A stretch of 64,000 bases of DNA, from positions 211,179-275,178 of the forward strand of contig CANNAE010000005.1 of NCBI GenBank assembly GCA_947502505.1, read 5' to 3'. The translations under genes and the position numbers were made by a program. Of this stretch, positions 1-8,437 are shown piece by piece. The notes under the pieces are model-generated. The model had not been told where the DNA came from and did not search any database. It worked only from the letters and a program-made list of their open reading frames with translations. Numbering within the stretch: the first letter of the stretch is position 1; every line of letters begins with the position of its first letter. Source of the stretch: an uncultured Planococcus sp. (GTDB taxonomy: Bacteria > Bacillota > Bacilli > Bacillales_A > Planococcaceae).

Positions 1-1
1 T

Positions 2-595
2 ATCGATTTGATCAAGGCCATTGCTGAAAATCAGGATTTTGAAATTGATTTCAACCCAATGGATTTCGGGGGCATCATCCCGGCACTTCAAGCTGACCAA
101 TTGGATGTAGCGATTGCCGGCATGAGTATTACGGATGAGCGTAAGGAAATCGTGGATTTCTCAGATCCGTATTTCGATGCTGGCCTTTCATTGGTCGTAG
201 CGGAAGACAATAGCGACATCACTTCGCTTGAAGATTTAGAAGGCAAGACGGTCGCAGTGAAGAGCGGAACTACAGGCGCTCAATTTGCGCGCGACAATGA
301 AGCTGAATACGGTTATGAAATTTCCCAGTTCGAAGACAGCCCATCGATGTTCCAGGAAGTATCAAACGGCAATGCCGATGTGCTTCTTGAAGATTACCCT
401 GTCATCGCTTATGCCATCGCAGAAAGCGAACTCGCTTTGAAAACTGTCGGCGAACGCTTGACAGGCGACCAATACGGCATCGCTGTCCTAAAAGGCGAGA
501 ATGCGGAATTGCTTGAAAAAATCAATGCAGGTTTGCAGGAATTGCGCGACAGCGGCGAATATGACGAAATCTTAAACAAATACATCGCAGAATAA
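2..595 (+). CDS. Polar amino-acid ABC transporter substrate-binding protein, 5' end outside window
   Basis: Extracellular solute-binding protein family 3 (GlnH/ArtP type) that captures a polar amino acid and hands it to the permease and ATPase encoded next. The frame is open to the left window edge, so the signal peptide and first lobe are missing; the 197 visible residues cover most of the mature protein. Family traits seen are the MDFGGIIPALQADQLDVAIAG stretch (split here as MDFGGIIPAL then QADQLD), the ITDERKEIVDFSDPYF segment that forms the ligand pocket, and the SGTTGAQFA segment. A hairpin with a T-run separates it from the permease gene 55 bases on, a common way to make more binding protein than membrane parts. 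The exact ligand (Gln, Arg, cystine) cannot be told from sequence. Confidence 0.9.
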   Translation: MDLIKAIAENQDFEIDFNPMDFGGIIPALQADQLDVAIAGMSITDERKEIVDFSDPYFDAGLSLVVAEDNSDITSLEDLEGKTVAVKSGTTGAQFARDNEAEYGYEISQFEDSPSMFQEVSNGNADVLLEDYPVIAYAIAESELALKTVGERLTGDQYGIAVLKGENAELLEKINAGLQELRDSGEYDEILNKYIAE

Positions 596-600
596 AATCA

Positions 601-631
601 TGTAGCGCGCATCCGCGCGCTGCATTTTTTT
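601..631 (+). terminator. Intra-operon attenuator between binding protein and permease
   Basis: AGCGCGC and GCGCGCT arms around a 4-base loop, then seven T. It lies inside the transporter operon and probably ends part of the transcripts after the binding-protein gene. Confidence 0.75.
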
Positions 632-650
632 ATGCAAGGGGGAACTGAGG

Positions 651-1295
651 GTGCAGACAATCATCAATGCTTTTCCGTATTTAATGGAAGGCCTGCAAGT
701 CACACTATACATTTTCAGCATCGCCATCGTCCTGGGCTTCTTGATCGGCCTGGTTGTTGCTTTGCTGCGCTTGGCACCGTTCAAAATCTTGAACTGGGTC
801 GCCAAAATCTTTGTGGATGCAATCCGGGGGACGCCGTTTATCGTCCAGCTGTTCTTCATTTATTTCGGTTTGAACTCACTTGGATTCTTTTCGCTCGATA
901 ACACGACAGCCGGGATCGTGACAGTTGCGATCAATGCCGGAGCGTATTTCTCGGAAATCATTCGGGCGGGAATCCAGTCGATCGATAAAGGGCAGACCGA
1001 AGCAGCCCGTTCGCTCGGGCTGGGATCGACGCAGACGATGCGTTATATCATTTTGCCACAGGCATTCCGCCGCATGCTGCCGACGATTACCAACCAGGCG
1101 ATCATTTCCTTAAAGGATACTTCGCTCTTATCGGTTATCGGCGTAGCGGATTTGACCCAGGAAGGGCGCATCCAGGCCAGTGCCACATTCGATGCGTTTA
1201 ACGTGTATTTGATCCTCGGCATCATTTACTTTGTCGTCATTTACTTGCTCTCGATGCTCGCGAGCTTTGTGGAAAGGAAGTTTGTATTGCGATGA
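651..1295 (+). CDS. Polar amino-acid ABC transporter permease
   Basis: Inner-membrane permease (HisM/GlnP family) of 214 residues, the usual length, forming the channel of the importer. Hydrophobic segments lie near residues 15-40, 55-85, 88-110 and 185-208, and the cytoplasmic EAA loop (EAARSLGLG, about residues 121-129) that docks the ATPase is intact. A GTG start is chosen because an AAGGGGG ribosome site lies about ten bases upstream and the reading begins with typical family residues. The 3' end overlaps the ATPase start by four bases, so the two are translationally coupled. Confidence 0.92.
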   Translation: MQTIINAFPYLMEGLQVTLYIFSIAIVLGFLIGLVVALLRLAPFKILNWVAKIFVDAIRGTPFIVQLFFIYFGLNSLGFFSLDNTTAGIVTVAINAGAYFSEIIRAGIQSIDKGQTEAARSLGLGSTQTMRYIILPQAFRRMLPTITNQAIISLKDTSLLSVIGVADLTQEGRIQASATFDAFNVYLILGIIYFVVIYLLSMLASFVERKFVLR

Positions 1296-2020
1296 GTATG
1301 ATCAGAGTCGAAAACCTCAAAAAATCATTCGGAGATTTGGAAGTCATCAAGGACATGAGCACCGTCGTCGAGGAGAAGGAAGTCATTTGCGTCATCGGCC
1401 CTTCCGGTTCCGGCAAAAGTACGTTTCTCCGTTGCTTGAACCGCTTGGAAGACATTAGCGGAGGCCATGTTTATATTGAAGGGACGGACATCACCAACCC
1501 GAAAGTCGATATCAACAAAGTGCGCCAGGATGTGGGCATGGTGTTCCAGCAATTTAATTTGTTCCCGCATAAAACGGTTCTTCAAAATGTGACGCTCGCG
1601 CCAGTCAAATTGAAAAAAGGCGATCAGAAAGCAGCCGAGAAGAAAGCTTATGAATTGCTGGAGAAAGTCGGCTTGGGCGAAAAAGCGAAAGCTTATCCAG
1701 GCGAATTGTCCGGCGGCCAGAAACAGCGTGTCGCGATTGCGCGGGCGCTTGCAATGGACCCGAAAATCATGTTGTTCGATGAGCCGACTTCAGCGCTCGA
1801 CCCGGAAATGGTCGGGGATGTGCTCGATGTCATGAAGCAACTCGCAAGGGAAGGGATGACCATGGTCGTCGTAACCCATGAAATGGGCTTTGCGGCGGAA
1901 ATGGGCGACCGCGTGCTGTTTATCGATGGCGGCTATATCGTGGAAGAAAACGTGCCGAAGGAATTGTTCGGCAATCCGCAGCATGAACGGACGAAAGCGT
2001 TCTTGAGCAAGGTGTTATAA
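1292..2020 (+). CDS. Polar amino-acid ABC transporter ATP-binding protein (GlnQ-like)
   Basis: Cytoplasmic ATPase of 242 residues that powers the amino-acid importer. Walker [10 protein letters not shown] (about residues 34-42), Q-loop [10 protein letters not shown], signature LSGGQKQR, Walker [14 protein letters not shown] and switch His in VVTHEMGF are all intact, as in GlnQ/HisP. The ATG overlaps the permease stop (ATGA), and a strong terminator follows, so this is the last gene of the operon. Confidence 0.95.
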   Translation: MSMIRVENLKKSFGDLEVIKDMSTVVEEKEVICVIGPSGSGKSTFLRCLNRLEDISGGHVYIEGTDITNPKVDINKVRQDVGMVFQQFNLFPHKTVLQNVTLAPVKLKKGDQKAAEKKAYELLEKVGLGEKAKAYPGELSGGQKQRVAIARALAMDPKIMLFDEPTSALDPEMVGDVLDVMKQLAREGMTMVVVTHEMGFAAEMGDRVLFIDGGYIVEENVPKELFGNPQHERTKAFLSKVL

Positions 2021-2030
2021 AGAAGAGTGG

Positions 2031-2058
2031 AAAAGCGTGCCTCTTGGCGCGCTTTTTT
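2031..2058 (+). terminator. Terminator of amino-acid transporter operon
   Basis: AAAAGCGTGCC pairs with GGCGCGCTTTT around a 4-base loop and ends in a T-run. Confidence 0.85.
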
Positions 2059-2141
2059 ATTTGCTCCGGAAGCTTAGTGATAACTAGTGAGAGTTTTAGT
2101 GTGAAAATTTTTGGGGGGGATTGGATTGAGCATCGCCATGT

Positions 2142-2312
2142 TAGTCGCCGCCGTGCTTTGGGATGGCCTCTTGCAATAAGCCAAGAAGAACGCTTGTCTT
2201 ATTGCATCGGCTCACCCTTGGCGCTTGGCGGCTTGGAGATTTCATTGGTTGGGGTGTGTTTAGGCAGAACTGCTTTTGTACCCAGTTCCCGGCTAGTGGG
2301 GGAATCGCTTCC
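2142..2312 (+). repeat. Family 1 structured repeat, copy 1
   Basis: About 171 bases, from TAGTCGCCGCCGTGCTTTGG to GGGGGAATCGCTTCC. Inside is a hairpin with arms GCAATAAG and CTTATTGC (near 2173-2205) and a CAAG/CTTG inner helix; GCCGCC near the left end can pair with GGCGGC near 2229, closing the structure. Confidence 0.85.
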
Positions 2313-2387
2313 CGGGTGATGGTGAAATAAGATAGCGAGTGTTTGCTTGCGGAATTGTTTTGGCTTTCTAGTTGAGCTTCGGTGTGT

Positions 2388-2559
2388 TAGTCGCCGCCGT
2401 GCTTTGGGTTGGCCTCTTGCAATAAGCCAAGAAGAGCACTTGTCTTATTGCGTCGGCTCACCCCCTTACGCTGGGCGGCTTGGAGATTTCATTGATTGGG
2501 GTGTGTTTAGGGAGAATTATTTTTGTACCCAGTTGCCGGCTAGTGGGGGAATCGCTTCC
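2388..2559 (+). repeat. Family 1 structured repeat, copy 2
   Basis: Direct repeat of copy 1, starting 246 bases later, with the same GCAATAAG/CTTATTGC hairpin, CAAG/CTTG inner helix and GCCGCC/GGCGGC closing arms. The stretch between copies (about 75 bases) is also partly shared with the island near 29.3 kb. Confidence 0.85.
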
Positions 2560-2624
2560 TGGGACAAGTTTGCGAGGGTTTGTGTGTGGAATCGTTCCAG
2601 CGTTTTCTTTGAGTTTGATCTGAA

Positions 2625-2794
2625 TAGTCGCCGCCGTGCTTTGGGTTGACCTCTTGCAATAAGCCAGAAAGAGCATCTGTCTTATTGCGTCGGCTCACCC
2701 TTGGCGCTCAGCTGCTTGGAGAGTTCATTGTTTCCTGCTTGATTAAATCGATCTGCTTCTATATATAGTTGCCGGCTAGTGGGGGAATCGCTTC
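2625..2794 (+). repeat. Family 1 structured repeat, copy 3
   Basis: Third tandem copy. The inner helix has changed to CAGA/TCTG with pairing kept, while the right closing arm has decayed (CAGCTGC in place of GGCGGC) and the middle has diverged. Confidence 0.8.
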
Positions 2795-2949
2795 TCGAGA
2801 AGGGAGATCTGACAGGTCGCTGGTGGAACAGGGAAGCTTTTTGTTTAGTTTAGCGAATGGAGATTTGCGACACTTCCTTCTTTGACTTGTTTGAAACAAG
2901 CTGCAGAATATGATGCATTTTCACATTCCATATTAAGGGGATTGAAGAA

Positions 2950-3176
2950 ACGATTTTCCACTTTAAAACTAGGAGACGAAGCGGAAATGGCTGACTCCTG
3001 GGGGACCGAGCGGGCTGGCGAGACAAATGTGCTGCGCTCTTTGCAGCACATTGGCTCAACACCCGCCCCATTCCCGGGCAGCTGAAAACGCGACGTCCTG
3101 TCGCATCAGCTGCATGACTCGCATCCTGCGAGCCCCAAGCAGCCGTTGGAGCGCAGTCGAAAAGCGGAAGCTTTTC
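2950..3176 (+). repeat. Family 2 structured repeat, copy 1
   Basis: A GC-rich stretch of serial hairpins: a 10-bp stem at 3026-3035/3043-3052, then GCGACG/TCGC-type and CTCGCA/TGCGAG hairpins, ending in CGAAAAGCGGAAGCTTTT. The reverse complement of 63483-63720 matches it along most of its length, except that the 10-bp stem is replaced by a different, still complementary, stem. Confidence 0.85.
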
Positions 3177-3243
3177 TAGTCTCTTCATCTTCATCATTTA
3201 ATTTTTTTGTTATTTTTATCAAACTTCTTAAATCCCACCAAAA

Positions 3244-3275
3244 CAAAAAAACGTGCCGCAGGGGCACGTTTTTTT
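3244..3275 (-). terminator. Terminator of the cyclophilin gene
   Basis: ACGTGCC/GGCACGT stem; read on the minus strand it ends in a T-run just after the cyclophilin stop codon. Confidence 0.8.
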
Positions 3276-3283
3276 ATAATGGA

Positions 3284-3724
3284 TTATTCAGCGTCAAAGA
3301 CGTGGACTTTCTCCATTTTGTCGCCGTTTTTCATAGCTTTAGCAGTTTCAAGGCCTTTTGTTACTTGGCCGAATACTGTGTGGACGCCATCAAGATGCGG
3401 CTGTGAATCATGAACGATAAAGAACTGGCTTGATCCAGTATCTTTGCCGGCATGTGCCATGGAAAGGCTGCCTGGCTGGTGTTTATGCGGGTTGCCTTCT
3501 GTTTCGCATTTGATCGTTTTGCCGCTGCCGCCCATGCCAGTTCCGGTTGGGTCGCCGCCTTGGGAAACGAAACCTGGAATGACGCGGTGGAAAACAACGC
3601 CGTTATAGAATCCGGAGTTTGCAAGCTCCTCAAAGTTTGCAACTGTGTTTGGTGCTTCGTTCGGGAAAAGGTCGAATTCGATTACTTCGCCATTTTCCAT
3701 GTGCATGTGGCCTTTTTTCGCCAT
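3284..3724 (-). CDS. ppiB: Cyclophilin-type peptidyl-prolyl cis-trans isomerase
   Basis: Cytosolic cyclophilin of 146 residues that catalyses proline isomerisation during folding, the size of B. subtilis PpiB. Conserved signatures include [19 protein letters not shown] (catalytic Arg in FHR), [11 protein letters not shown] and HTVFGQV. A longer frame reaches 3781, but the ATG at 3724 ([12 protein letters not shown]) is chosen because AAGGAG sits about eight bases upstream and homologues begin there. It runs alone behind the SDR gene on the same strand. Confidence 0.93.
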   Translation of the reverse strand: MAKKGHMHMENGEVIEFDLFPNEAPNTVANFEELANSGFYNGVVFHRVIPGFVSQGGDPTGTGMGGSGKTIKCETEGNPHKHQPGSLSMAHAGKDTGSSQFFIVHDSQPHLDGVHTVFGQVTKGLETAKAMKNGDKMEKVHVFDAE

Positions 3725-3799
3725 ATCTAACATCTCCTTTTCAATTGGTTCATCCCTTAGTATATCGGCTTTTGGTTCCACTGCCTACTGATAAGGGGC

Positions 3800-4591
3800 T
3801 TATAGCGCCTTGAGGAATCCGCCGTCCACGACAATTGATTGGCCGGTGGCGTAGGAATTGGCAGCAGAAGCCAAAAAGACGACGGTGCGGGCGAATTCGG
3901 CGGGTTCGCCTAAACGGCCCCGAGGAATTTGGGCTTCCGTCTGCTTCATCACTTCTTCAGGGGAAAGGCCCTCTCTGTCTGCGGTTGCTTGAGTTAATTC
4001 GGCAACACGATCGGTTGAAATTTTGCCTGGGCCAACGGTATTGACCAAAATATTATCGCCGGCCACTTCCCGGGCCAAGGTCTTCGCGAAGCCGACCATG
4101 CCGGCGCGCATCGTATTCGATAAAATCAAGCCGTCGATCACTTCTTTTGTGGAAGAAGAGGAGATATTGATGATGCGGCCGAATTGTTGTTCTTTCATAT
4201 AAGGAAGCACTTCGCGGCATGTGCGGATATAGCTGAGTAAGTTCTGGTCAAACGCAGCATACCAATCGTCATCGCCCATATTGTCGAACCCGCCTGCTTT
4301 TGGACCGCCGGTGTTGTTGACGAGCACATCGATGCGGCCAAATCGTTCGATGACTTTGTGGAATAATTGCTTGATGTCTTCGGCTTGTGACATATCGCAT
4401 GTAAATGGGTGGACCTGTTCATTTCCGCTTTCTGTGCGCAATTCTTCGGCAGTTGCGTCGACCGATTCCTGGCGCCGGCTCGAGATGACGACGATTGCCC
4501 CTTCTTTGGCAAACTCCAAGGCAGATGCTTTGCCGAGCCCTTTACTGGAAGCCATGACGACAACTACTTTTTCTTTTAATCCAAGATCCAC
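3800..4591 (-). CDS. SDR-family oxidoreductase lacking the usual catalytic Tyr and Lys
   Basis: Rossmann-fold short-chain dehydrogenase-like protein of about 263 residues, similar in build to 3-oxoacyl-ACP reductases. The cofactor loop reads ASSKGLG rather than TGxxxGxG, and NNTGG replaces NNAG. Where the YxxxK catalytic motif should fall, the sequence is SNTMR (from LILSNTMRAGMVGFAKTLA), so by my alignment Tyr is Ser and Lys is Arg. It fits the atypical BKR-like SDR subgroup known to deviate from the tetrad; substrate unknown. GTG at 4591 is chosen for the AAAGGA site eight bases before it; ATGs at 4600 and 4609 have poorer spacing. Confidence 0.8.
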   Translation of the reverse strand: MDLGLKEKVVVVMASSKGLGKASALEFAKEGAIVVISSRRQESVDATAEELRTESGNEQVHPFTCDMSQAEDIKQLFHKVIERFGRIDVLVNNTGGPKAGGFDNMGDDDWYAAFDQNLLSYIRTCREVLPYMKEQQFGRIINISSSSTKEVIDGLILSNTMRAGMVGFAKTLAREVAGDNILVNTVGPGKISTDRVAELTQATADREGLSPEEVMKQTEAQIPRGRLGEPAEFARTVVFLASAANSYATGQSIVVDGGFLKAL

Positions 4592-4746
4592 ATTTATCAT
4601 CCTTTCCATTTGGTTCCTGGTTTCAGTTTACGATAGAATAAAAGGGATGGAAATGCTTGTTTCGGATTTCCGCCATAAGTCCAATGGCGGAGACCCTATA
4701 TAGATGTGGTAGGATGGATATATTGATTAGATTAGGAGTGTTGGAA

Positions 4747-5733
4747 ATGGAAGAACGTGAAATCTTCGATATTACAATCATCGGCGGCGGCCCGACCGGC
4801 TTGTTCGCTTCGTTTTACGGCGGCATGCGCAAAATGAAAGTGAAAGTGCTGGACAGCCTTCCGCAGCTTGGCGGGCAATTGATGGAATTGTACCCGGATA
4901 AATTCATTTATGACATCGGTGGTTTCCCGAAAGTGCTGGCGAAAGACTTGGTGGATAATCTTGTCGAGCAGGCAAAATACGGCGACCCTGAAATTTGCCT
5001 GGAAGAAACGGTAGCCTCAGTCGAGCGCGAAGATGAGCATTTTGCCATTACAACAGACAAAGGCACGCATTACTCGAAAGCGATCCTGTTGACGGCTGGT
5101 GTCGGGGCTTTCCACCCGCGTAAATTGGCAGTGGATGGCGCAGAACAATTCGAAGGCAAGACTTTGCATTACGGCGTCAAAGATTTGACTTTGTTCAGCG
5201 ACAAAAAAGTCGTGGTCCTCGGCGGAGGCGACTCTGCGGTCGACTGGGCGATGATGCTTGAGAACGTGGCGTCACAAGTGACTTTAAGCCATCGCCGCGA
5301 AAAAATGACGGCACACGAAGCAAATATCGATACGATGATGCAATCGACGGTGGAAGTGAAAAAGCCTTTCAACGTCAAGGAACTTGTCGGCGAGAACGGC
5401 GAAATCCGTGAATTGGTGCTAGAAGACAAAGAAGGTAACGAAGAACGCCTTGAAGTTGATCATGTGGTCGTCAACTATGGCAATATTACATCGCTCGGCC
5501 CGATCAAGGAATGGGGCCTGGAGATGGAGAAGAACTCGGTCATCGTCAATTCCAAAATGGAAACGAACATACCGGGCATCTATGCAGCAGGCGACATTGC
5601 CACATATGAAGGAAAAGTGAAGTTGATCGCTGTTGGCTTCGGTGAAGCACCGACCGCCATCAACAATGCAAAATCTTACTTGGATCCAAAATCCAGAGTG
5701 CAGCCTTTGCATAGCACGAGCGTATTCAAATAA
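4747..5733 (+). CDS. Ferredoxin/flavodoxin--NADP reductase, thioredoxin-reductase-like
   Basis: Soluble FAD enzyme of 328 residues that passes electrons between NADPH and ferredoxin or flavodoxin, like B. subtilis YumC. It has an N-terminal FAD dinucleotide motif (IIGGGPTGLFASFYGG), an NADPH motif (VVLGGGDSAVDWAMML) and a C-terminal FAD motif (GIYAAGDIATYEGK). The CxxC of true thioredoxin reductases is absent. ATG at 4747 follows AGGAGTG by six bases; the frame extends further up but without a ribosome site. It is monocistronic and ends at a strong hairpin shared with the convergent BCCT gene. Confidence 0.9.
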   Translation: MEEREIFDITIIGGGPTGLFASFYGGMRKMKVKVLDSLPQLGGQLMELYPDKFIYDIGGFPKVLAKDLVDNLVEQAKYGDPEICLEETVASVEREDEHFAITTDKGTHYSKAILLTAGVGAFHPRKLAVDGAEQFEGKTLHYGVKDLTLFSDKKVVVLGGGDSAVDWAMMLENVASQVTLSHRREKMTAHEANIDTMMQSTVEVKKPFNVKELVGENGEIRELVLEDKEGNEERLEVDHVVVNYGNITSLGPIKEWGLEMEKNSVIVNSKMETNIPGIYAAGDIATYEGKVKLIAVGFGEAPTAINNAKSYLDPKSRVQPLHSTSVFK

Positions 5734-5742
5734 TAAATGAGA

Positions 5743-5780
5743 AATGCCCGGCAAGCGATTTGGCTTGCCGGGCATTTTTT
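5743..5780. terminator. Bidirectional terminator
   Basis: A perfect 14-bp stem (AATGCCCGGCAAGC and its complement) with a T-run, between two convergent genes. Confidence 0.9.
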
Positions 5781-5786
5781 TTATTG

Positions 5787-7292
5787 TCACATTGGATTTT
5801 TTTTGCGTTTCACAGCTACTGGGTCTTGGCTGGCCGCTTTTAAGAACGCGGCTCCCATCAGCAAGACGACGACCGAGAACGGCAAGGCCGCAATGATCAA
5901 CGTATTTTGCAAGCCTTGCGTACCGCCGCTATAGACGACGATAGCCGCAACGGCTGACTGGATCAACCCCCAAGTGATCTTCACCAAGTTCGGCGGATTC
6001 AATAAGCCGCCGGTGGTCTGCATGCCGAGCACGAAGGTTGCGGAGTCCGCAGAGGTGATGAAGAAAATCGCGACGACGAACAGTGTCAAAATAGACATCA
6101 CGGTGCCGAGTGGGTAATGCTGCAGCACACCGAATGTGGCTGTTTCCAAACTATAATCGGAGATCGTATCGATGCCTTTTTGTTGGAGATCCAAGGCTGA
6201 AACGCCGAATACCGCAAAGAAAATAAAGCAGACAAGAGATGGGACGACGAGAACGCCGAGCATAAACTCGCGAACCGTGCGACCTCGTGAAATACGGGCG
6301 ATGAAAATGCCGACAAATGGCGCCCAAGATATCCACCAAGCCCAGTAGAAGACGGTCCAGCCGTCGACCCAGGCGCGGCGGTCGCTATTCAATGGCTCCA
6401 GGTTAAAGCTCATTGACAGGAAGTTGGAAAAATAGCCGCCGATCGAATCGGCAAACATGTTCATGATATAGAGTGTCGGGCCGACAATGAGCAGCATGCC
6501 AAGCAGGATGAATGCCAGCACCATATTGATATTACTTAAATACTTGATGCCCCGCCCGATCCCGGACCAAGCAGAAATGATAAACAATAGAGTGGCGACG
6601 GCAAGGATCAATAATTGAAAGGCGAAGGTGTTCGGCGTGCCAAACAGGAACGACATTCCTTCATTGATCTGCGCGGAGCCAAAGCCAAGCGTAGAAGCGA
6701 CGCCGATAACGGTCGCGAAGACAGCGAGCGTGTCGATCAGCTTGCCGAGCCAACCGCTCATAAGCTTTTGGCCGAACAAGGGAATGAGTGTCGCGCTGAT
6801 CAAGCCGGGTGAACCGTTATGGAATTTCGCGTAAGCAAGCGATAAAGCCACAAGGCCATAAATCGCCCAGGCGTGGATGCCCCAGTGGAAAAACGAGAAC
6901 TGCATCGCTTCCCTGATGGCTTCGTTAGAGCCGAGTTCAGAACGCGGCGCACTGATAAAAGCATGTGAAATCGGCTCGGCGGTCGTCCAAAATACGAGCC
7001 CCATGCCCATGCCGGCAGAAAACAACATCGCAAACCAGGAAACCAGGCTGAATTCTGGCTCGTCACCGGCTTTTCCAAGTTTGATATCGGAAAATCTGGA
7101 AAAAATCAAATAAAGGCAAAAGGCAAGGATGACGAAAACCGATGCCAGGTAATACCAGCCGAATGTGGACGAGATCCACGAAGTGAGCGCCCCGGTCTGC
7201 GTTTGGAAGTTTTCGGGGACGAAAAATCCCCAGGTAACCATGGCCAAGCAGATGGCGAGCGAAATCCAAAAAACGATTGTGACATTTTTCAA
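5787..7292 (-). CDS. BCCT-family glycine betaine/choline/carnitine transporter
   Basis: Sodium-coupled importer of trimethylammonium osmolytes, 501 residues and about 12 membrane spans, like OpuD/BetL. The glycine motif AGMGMGLVFW in the third span and the aromatic box (FYWAWWISWAPFVG) that cages the quaternary ammonium group are intact, followed by FIARISRGRTVREF. TTG at 7292 is chosen: AGGAGG lies seven bases before it. It stands alone, facing away from the LysM gene. A role in osmotic stress tolerance follows from the family. Confidence 0.92.
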   Translation of the reverse strand: MKNVTIVFWISLAICLAMVTWGFFVPENFQTQTGALTSWISSTFGWYYLASVFVILAFCLYLIFSRFSDIKLGKAGDEPEFSLVSWFAMLFSAGMGMGLVFWTTAEPISHAFISAPRSELGSNEAIREAMQFSFFHWGIHAWAIYGLVALSLAYAKFHNGSPGLISATLIPLFGQKLMSGWLGKLIDTLAVFATVIGVASTLGFGSAQINEGMSFLFGTPNTFAFQLLILAVATLLFIISAWSGIGRGIKYLSNINMVLAFILLGMLLIVGPTLYIMNMFADSIGGYFSNFLSMSFNLEPLNSDRRAWVDGWTVFYWAWWISWAPFVGIFIARISRGRTVREFMLGVLVVPSLVCFIFFAVFGVSALDLQQKGIDTISDYSLETATFGVLQHYPLGTVMSILTLFVVAIFFITSADSATFVLGMQTTGGLLNPPNLVKITWGLIQSAVAAIVVYSGGTQGLQNTLIIAALPFSVVVLLMGAAFLKAASQDPVAVKRKKNPM

Positions 7293-7591
7293 ATGAGTTC
7301 CTCCTAAATAAAACTATGCTGTACTGGATATGTAATGCTGTAACTATTTATTCCCCCAACAATAGCCATTTAATCCATCCTATCGCTATTAATAAAAGAA
7401 AAAAAGGGGAGTTAGGCAGAAAAATCCCCGTATTGCCCATATAGATAGAATGTTCTGATTTATTACAGGCTGTCATATTTAAAAGATTGACGTAATGTAA
7501 TTGTTAAATTTCATCTGTCGTTCTGTCATGTTCCTGCAATGCGCACATGTTAAGCTGTGTCTTGTGTTAGTGAAAAGGAGGAATTTCAATT
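7293..7591. promoter_or_regulatory. Divergent intergenic region with promoters of BCCT and LysM-3D genes
   Basis: About 300 AT-rich bases between divergent genes. No gene is seen. A WalR-like site lies at 7491-7507; no clear -10 box for either gene could be fixed. Confidence 0.5.
7491..7507 (+). promoter_or_regulatory. Candidate WalR binding site
   Basis: CGTAAT-GTAAT-TGTTAA matches the WalR direct-repeat consensus TGTWAH-N5-TGTWAH at 11 of 12 fixed positions. It lies 85 bases before a YocH-like gene, and yocH is a known WalRK target in B. subtilis. Confidence 0.55.
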
Positions 7592-8386
7592 ATGAAAAAG
7601 CAAATCGTTACACTAACGGCAATTGCGGCATTAAGTGTAGGCGCAGCGACAACAGCAAGCGCTAATTCATCGTATACAGTCCAATCGGGTGATACTCTTT
7701 GGGGCATCTCACAAGAAAAGAATGTTTCGGTACAAAACCTTAAGAACTGGAATGACTTGTCATCTGACTTGATCTTCCCGAACGACACGCTTTCTGTCGA
7801 AGGTAAAGAACAGGCATCTACGAAATCAACGAACTCATCATCAACCTATACAGTTAAAAGCGGCGACACATTATTCAAGATCGCTTCCGCTCACGGAATC
7901 TCATTGGATCAATTGATGAGCTGGAATAACCTATCCGGCCACATGATCTACCCTGGCCAAGAATTCGCAGTGAAAGGTGCAGCAGCGAAAGTCGAAGCAC
8001 CGGCAGCGAAAGAAGCGCCAAAATCAACACAAGCAGCACCAACACCTGCAAGTGCACCAGCAGCAGCTAAACCAGCAGCAGCTTCTACACAATCAGGTAA
8101 AGAAATGACAGTATCTGCAACAGCATACACTGCTTATTGCGCAGGTTGCTCAGGCATCACGCGTACAGGCATTGACTTGCGTTCGAACCCGAACCAAAAA
8201 GTCATTGCAGTAGATCCATCCGTCATCCCACTTGGTTCAAAAGTATGGGTTGAAGGTTACGGAACAGCAATCGCTGGCGATACTGGCGGAGCAATCAAAG
8301 GAAACAAAATCGACGTCTTCATCCCGACTCAAAGCGAAGCTTTGCAATGGGGACGCAAAAACATCACAATCAAAATTCTAGACTAA
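7592..8386 (+). CDS. Secreted LysM and 3D-domain cell-wall protein (YocH-like)
   Basis: Exported wall protein of 264 residues, probably a muralytic enzyme for cell-wall growth. A Sec signal peptide (cut after TASA, about residue 24) is followed by two LysM peptidoglycan-binding domains (about 27-70 and 86-129), an Ala/Pro-rich linker (about 132-168), and a C-terminal 3D domain whose three aspartates are in VDPSVIPLG, AGDTGGAIKG and KIDVFIP. An AAAGGAGG ribosome site precedes the ATG. B. subtilis YocH has the same order of parts. A WalR-like box upstream suggests wall-stress control. Confidence 0.9.
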   Translation: MKKQIVTLTAIAALSVGAATTASANSSYTVQSGDTLWGISQEKNVSVQNLKNWNDLSSDLIFPNDTLSVEGKEQASTKSTNSSSTYTVKSGDTLFKIASAHGISLDQLMSWNNLSGHMIYPGQEFAVKGAAAKVEAPAAKEAPKSTQAAPTPASAPAAAKPAAASTQSGKEMTVSATAYTAYCAGCSGITRTGIDLRSNPNQKVIAVDPSVIPLGSKVWVEGYGTAIAGDTGGAIKGNKIDVFIPTQSEALQWGRKNITIKILD

Positions 8387-8403
8387 TATCTTTATAAGCT
8401 ACA

Positions 8404-8437
8404 AAGCCGAGGTGACCATTCCCTCGGCCTTTTTTTA
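8404..8437 (+). terminator. Terminator of LysM-3D gene
   Basis: GCCGAGG/CCTCGGC stem with a T-run. Confidence 0.85.

Larger units (their letters stand above)
2059..3243. other. Gene-free repeat island 1
   Basis: About 1.2 kb without a credible gene. It holds three tandem copies of one structured repeat (family 1) spaced 246 and 237 bases start to start, a linker of about 155 bases, and one copy of a second structured repeat (family 2). The short open frames here lack ribosome sites, and the repeat copies do not keep one reading frame. The same composite arrangement, reversed, recurs near 28.85-29.39 kb and 63.48-64.0 kb. Confidence 0.85.

Noticed and set aside
2044..2676. Open frames inside repeat island 1 as genes
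   Set aside because: No ribosome sites, low-complexity translations, and the frames differ from copy to copy of the same repeat.
2142..2794. Direct repeats at 2.1-2.8 kb as a CRISPR array
   Set aside because: Units are about 171 bases with linkers of about 70 bases, only three copies, no short unique spacers and no cas genes.
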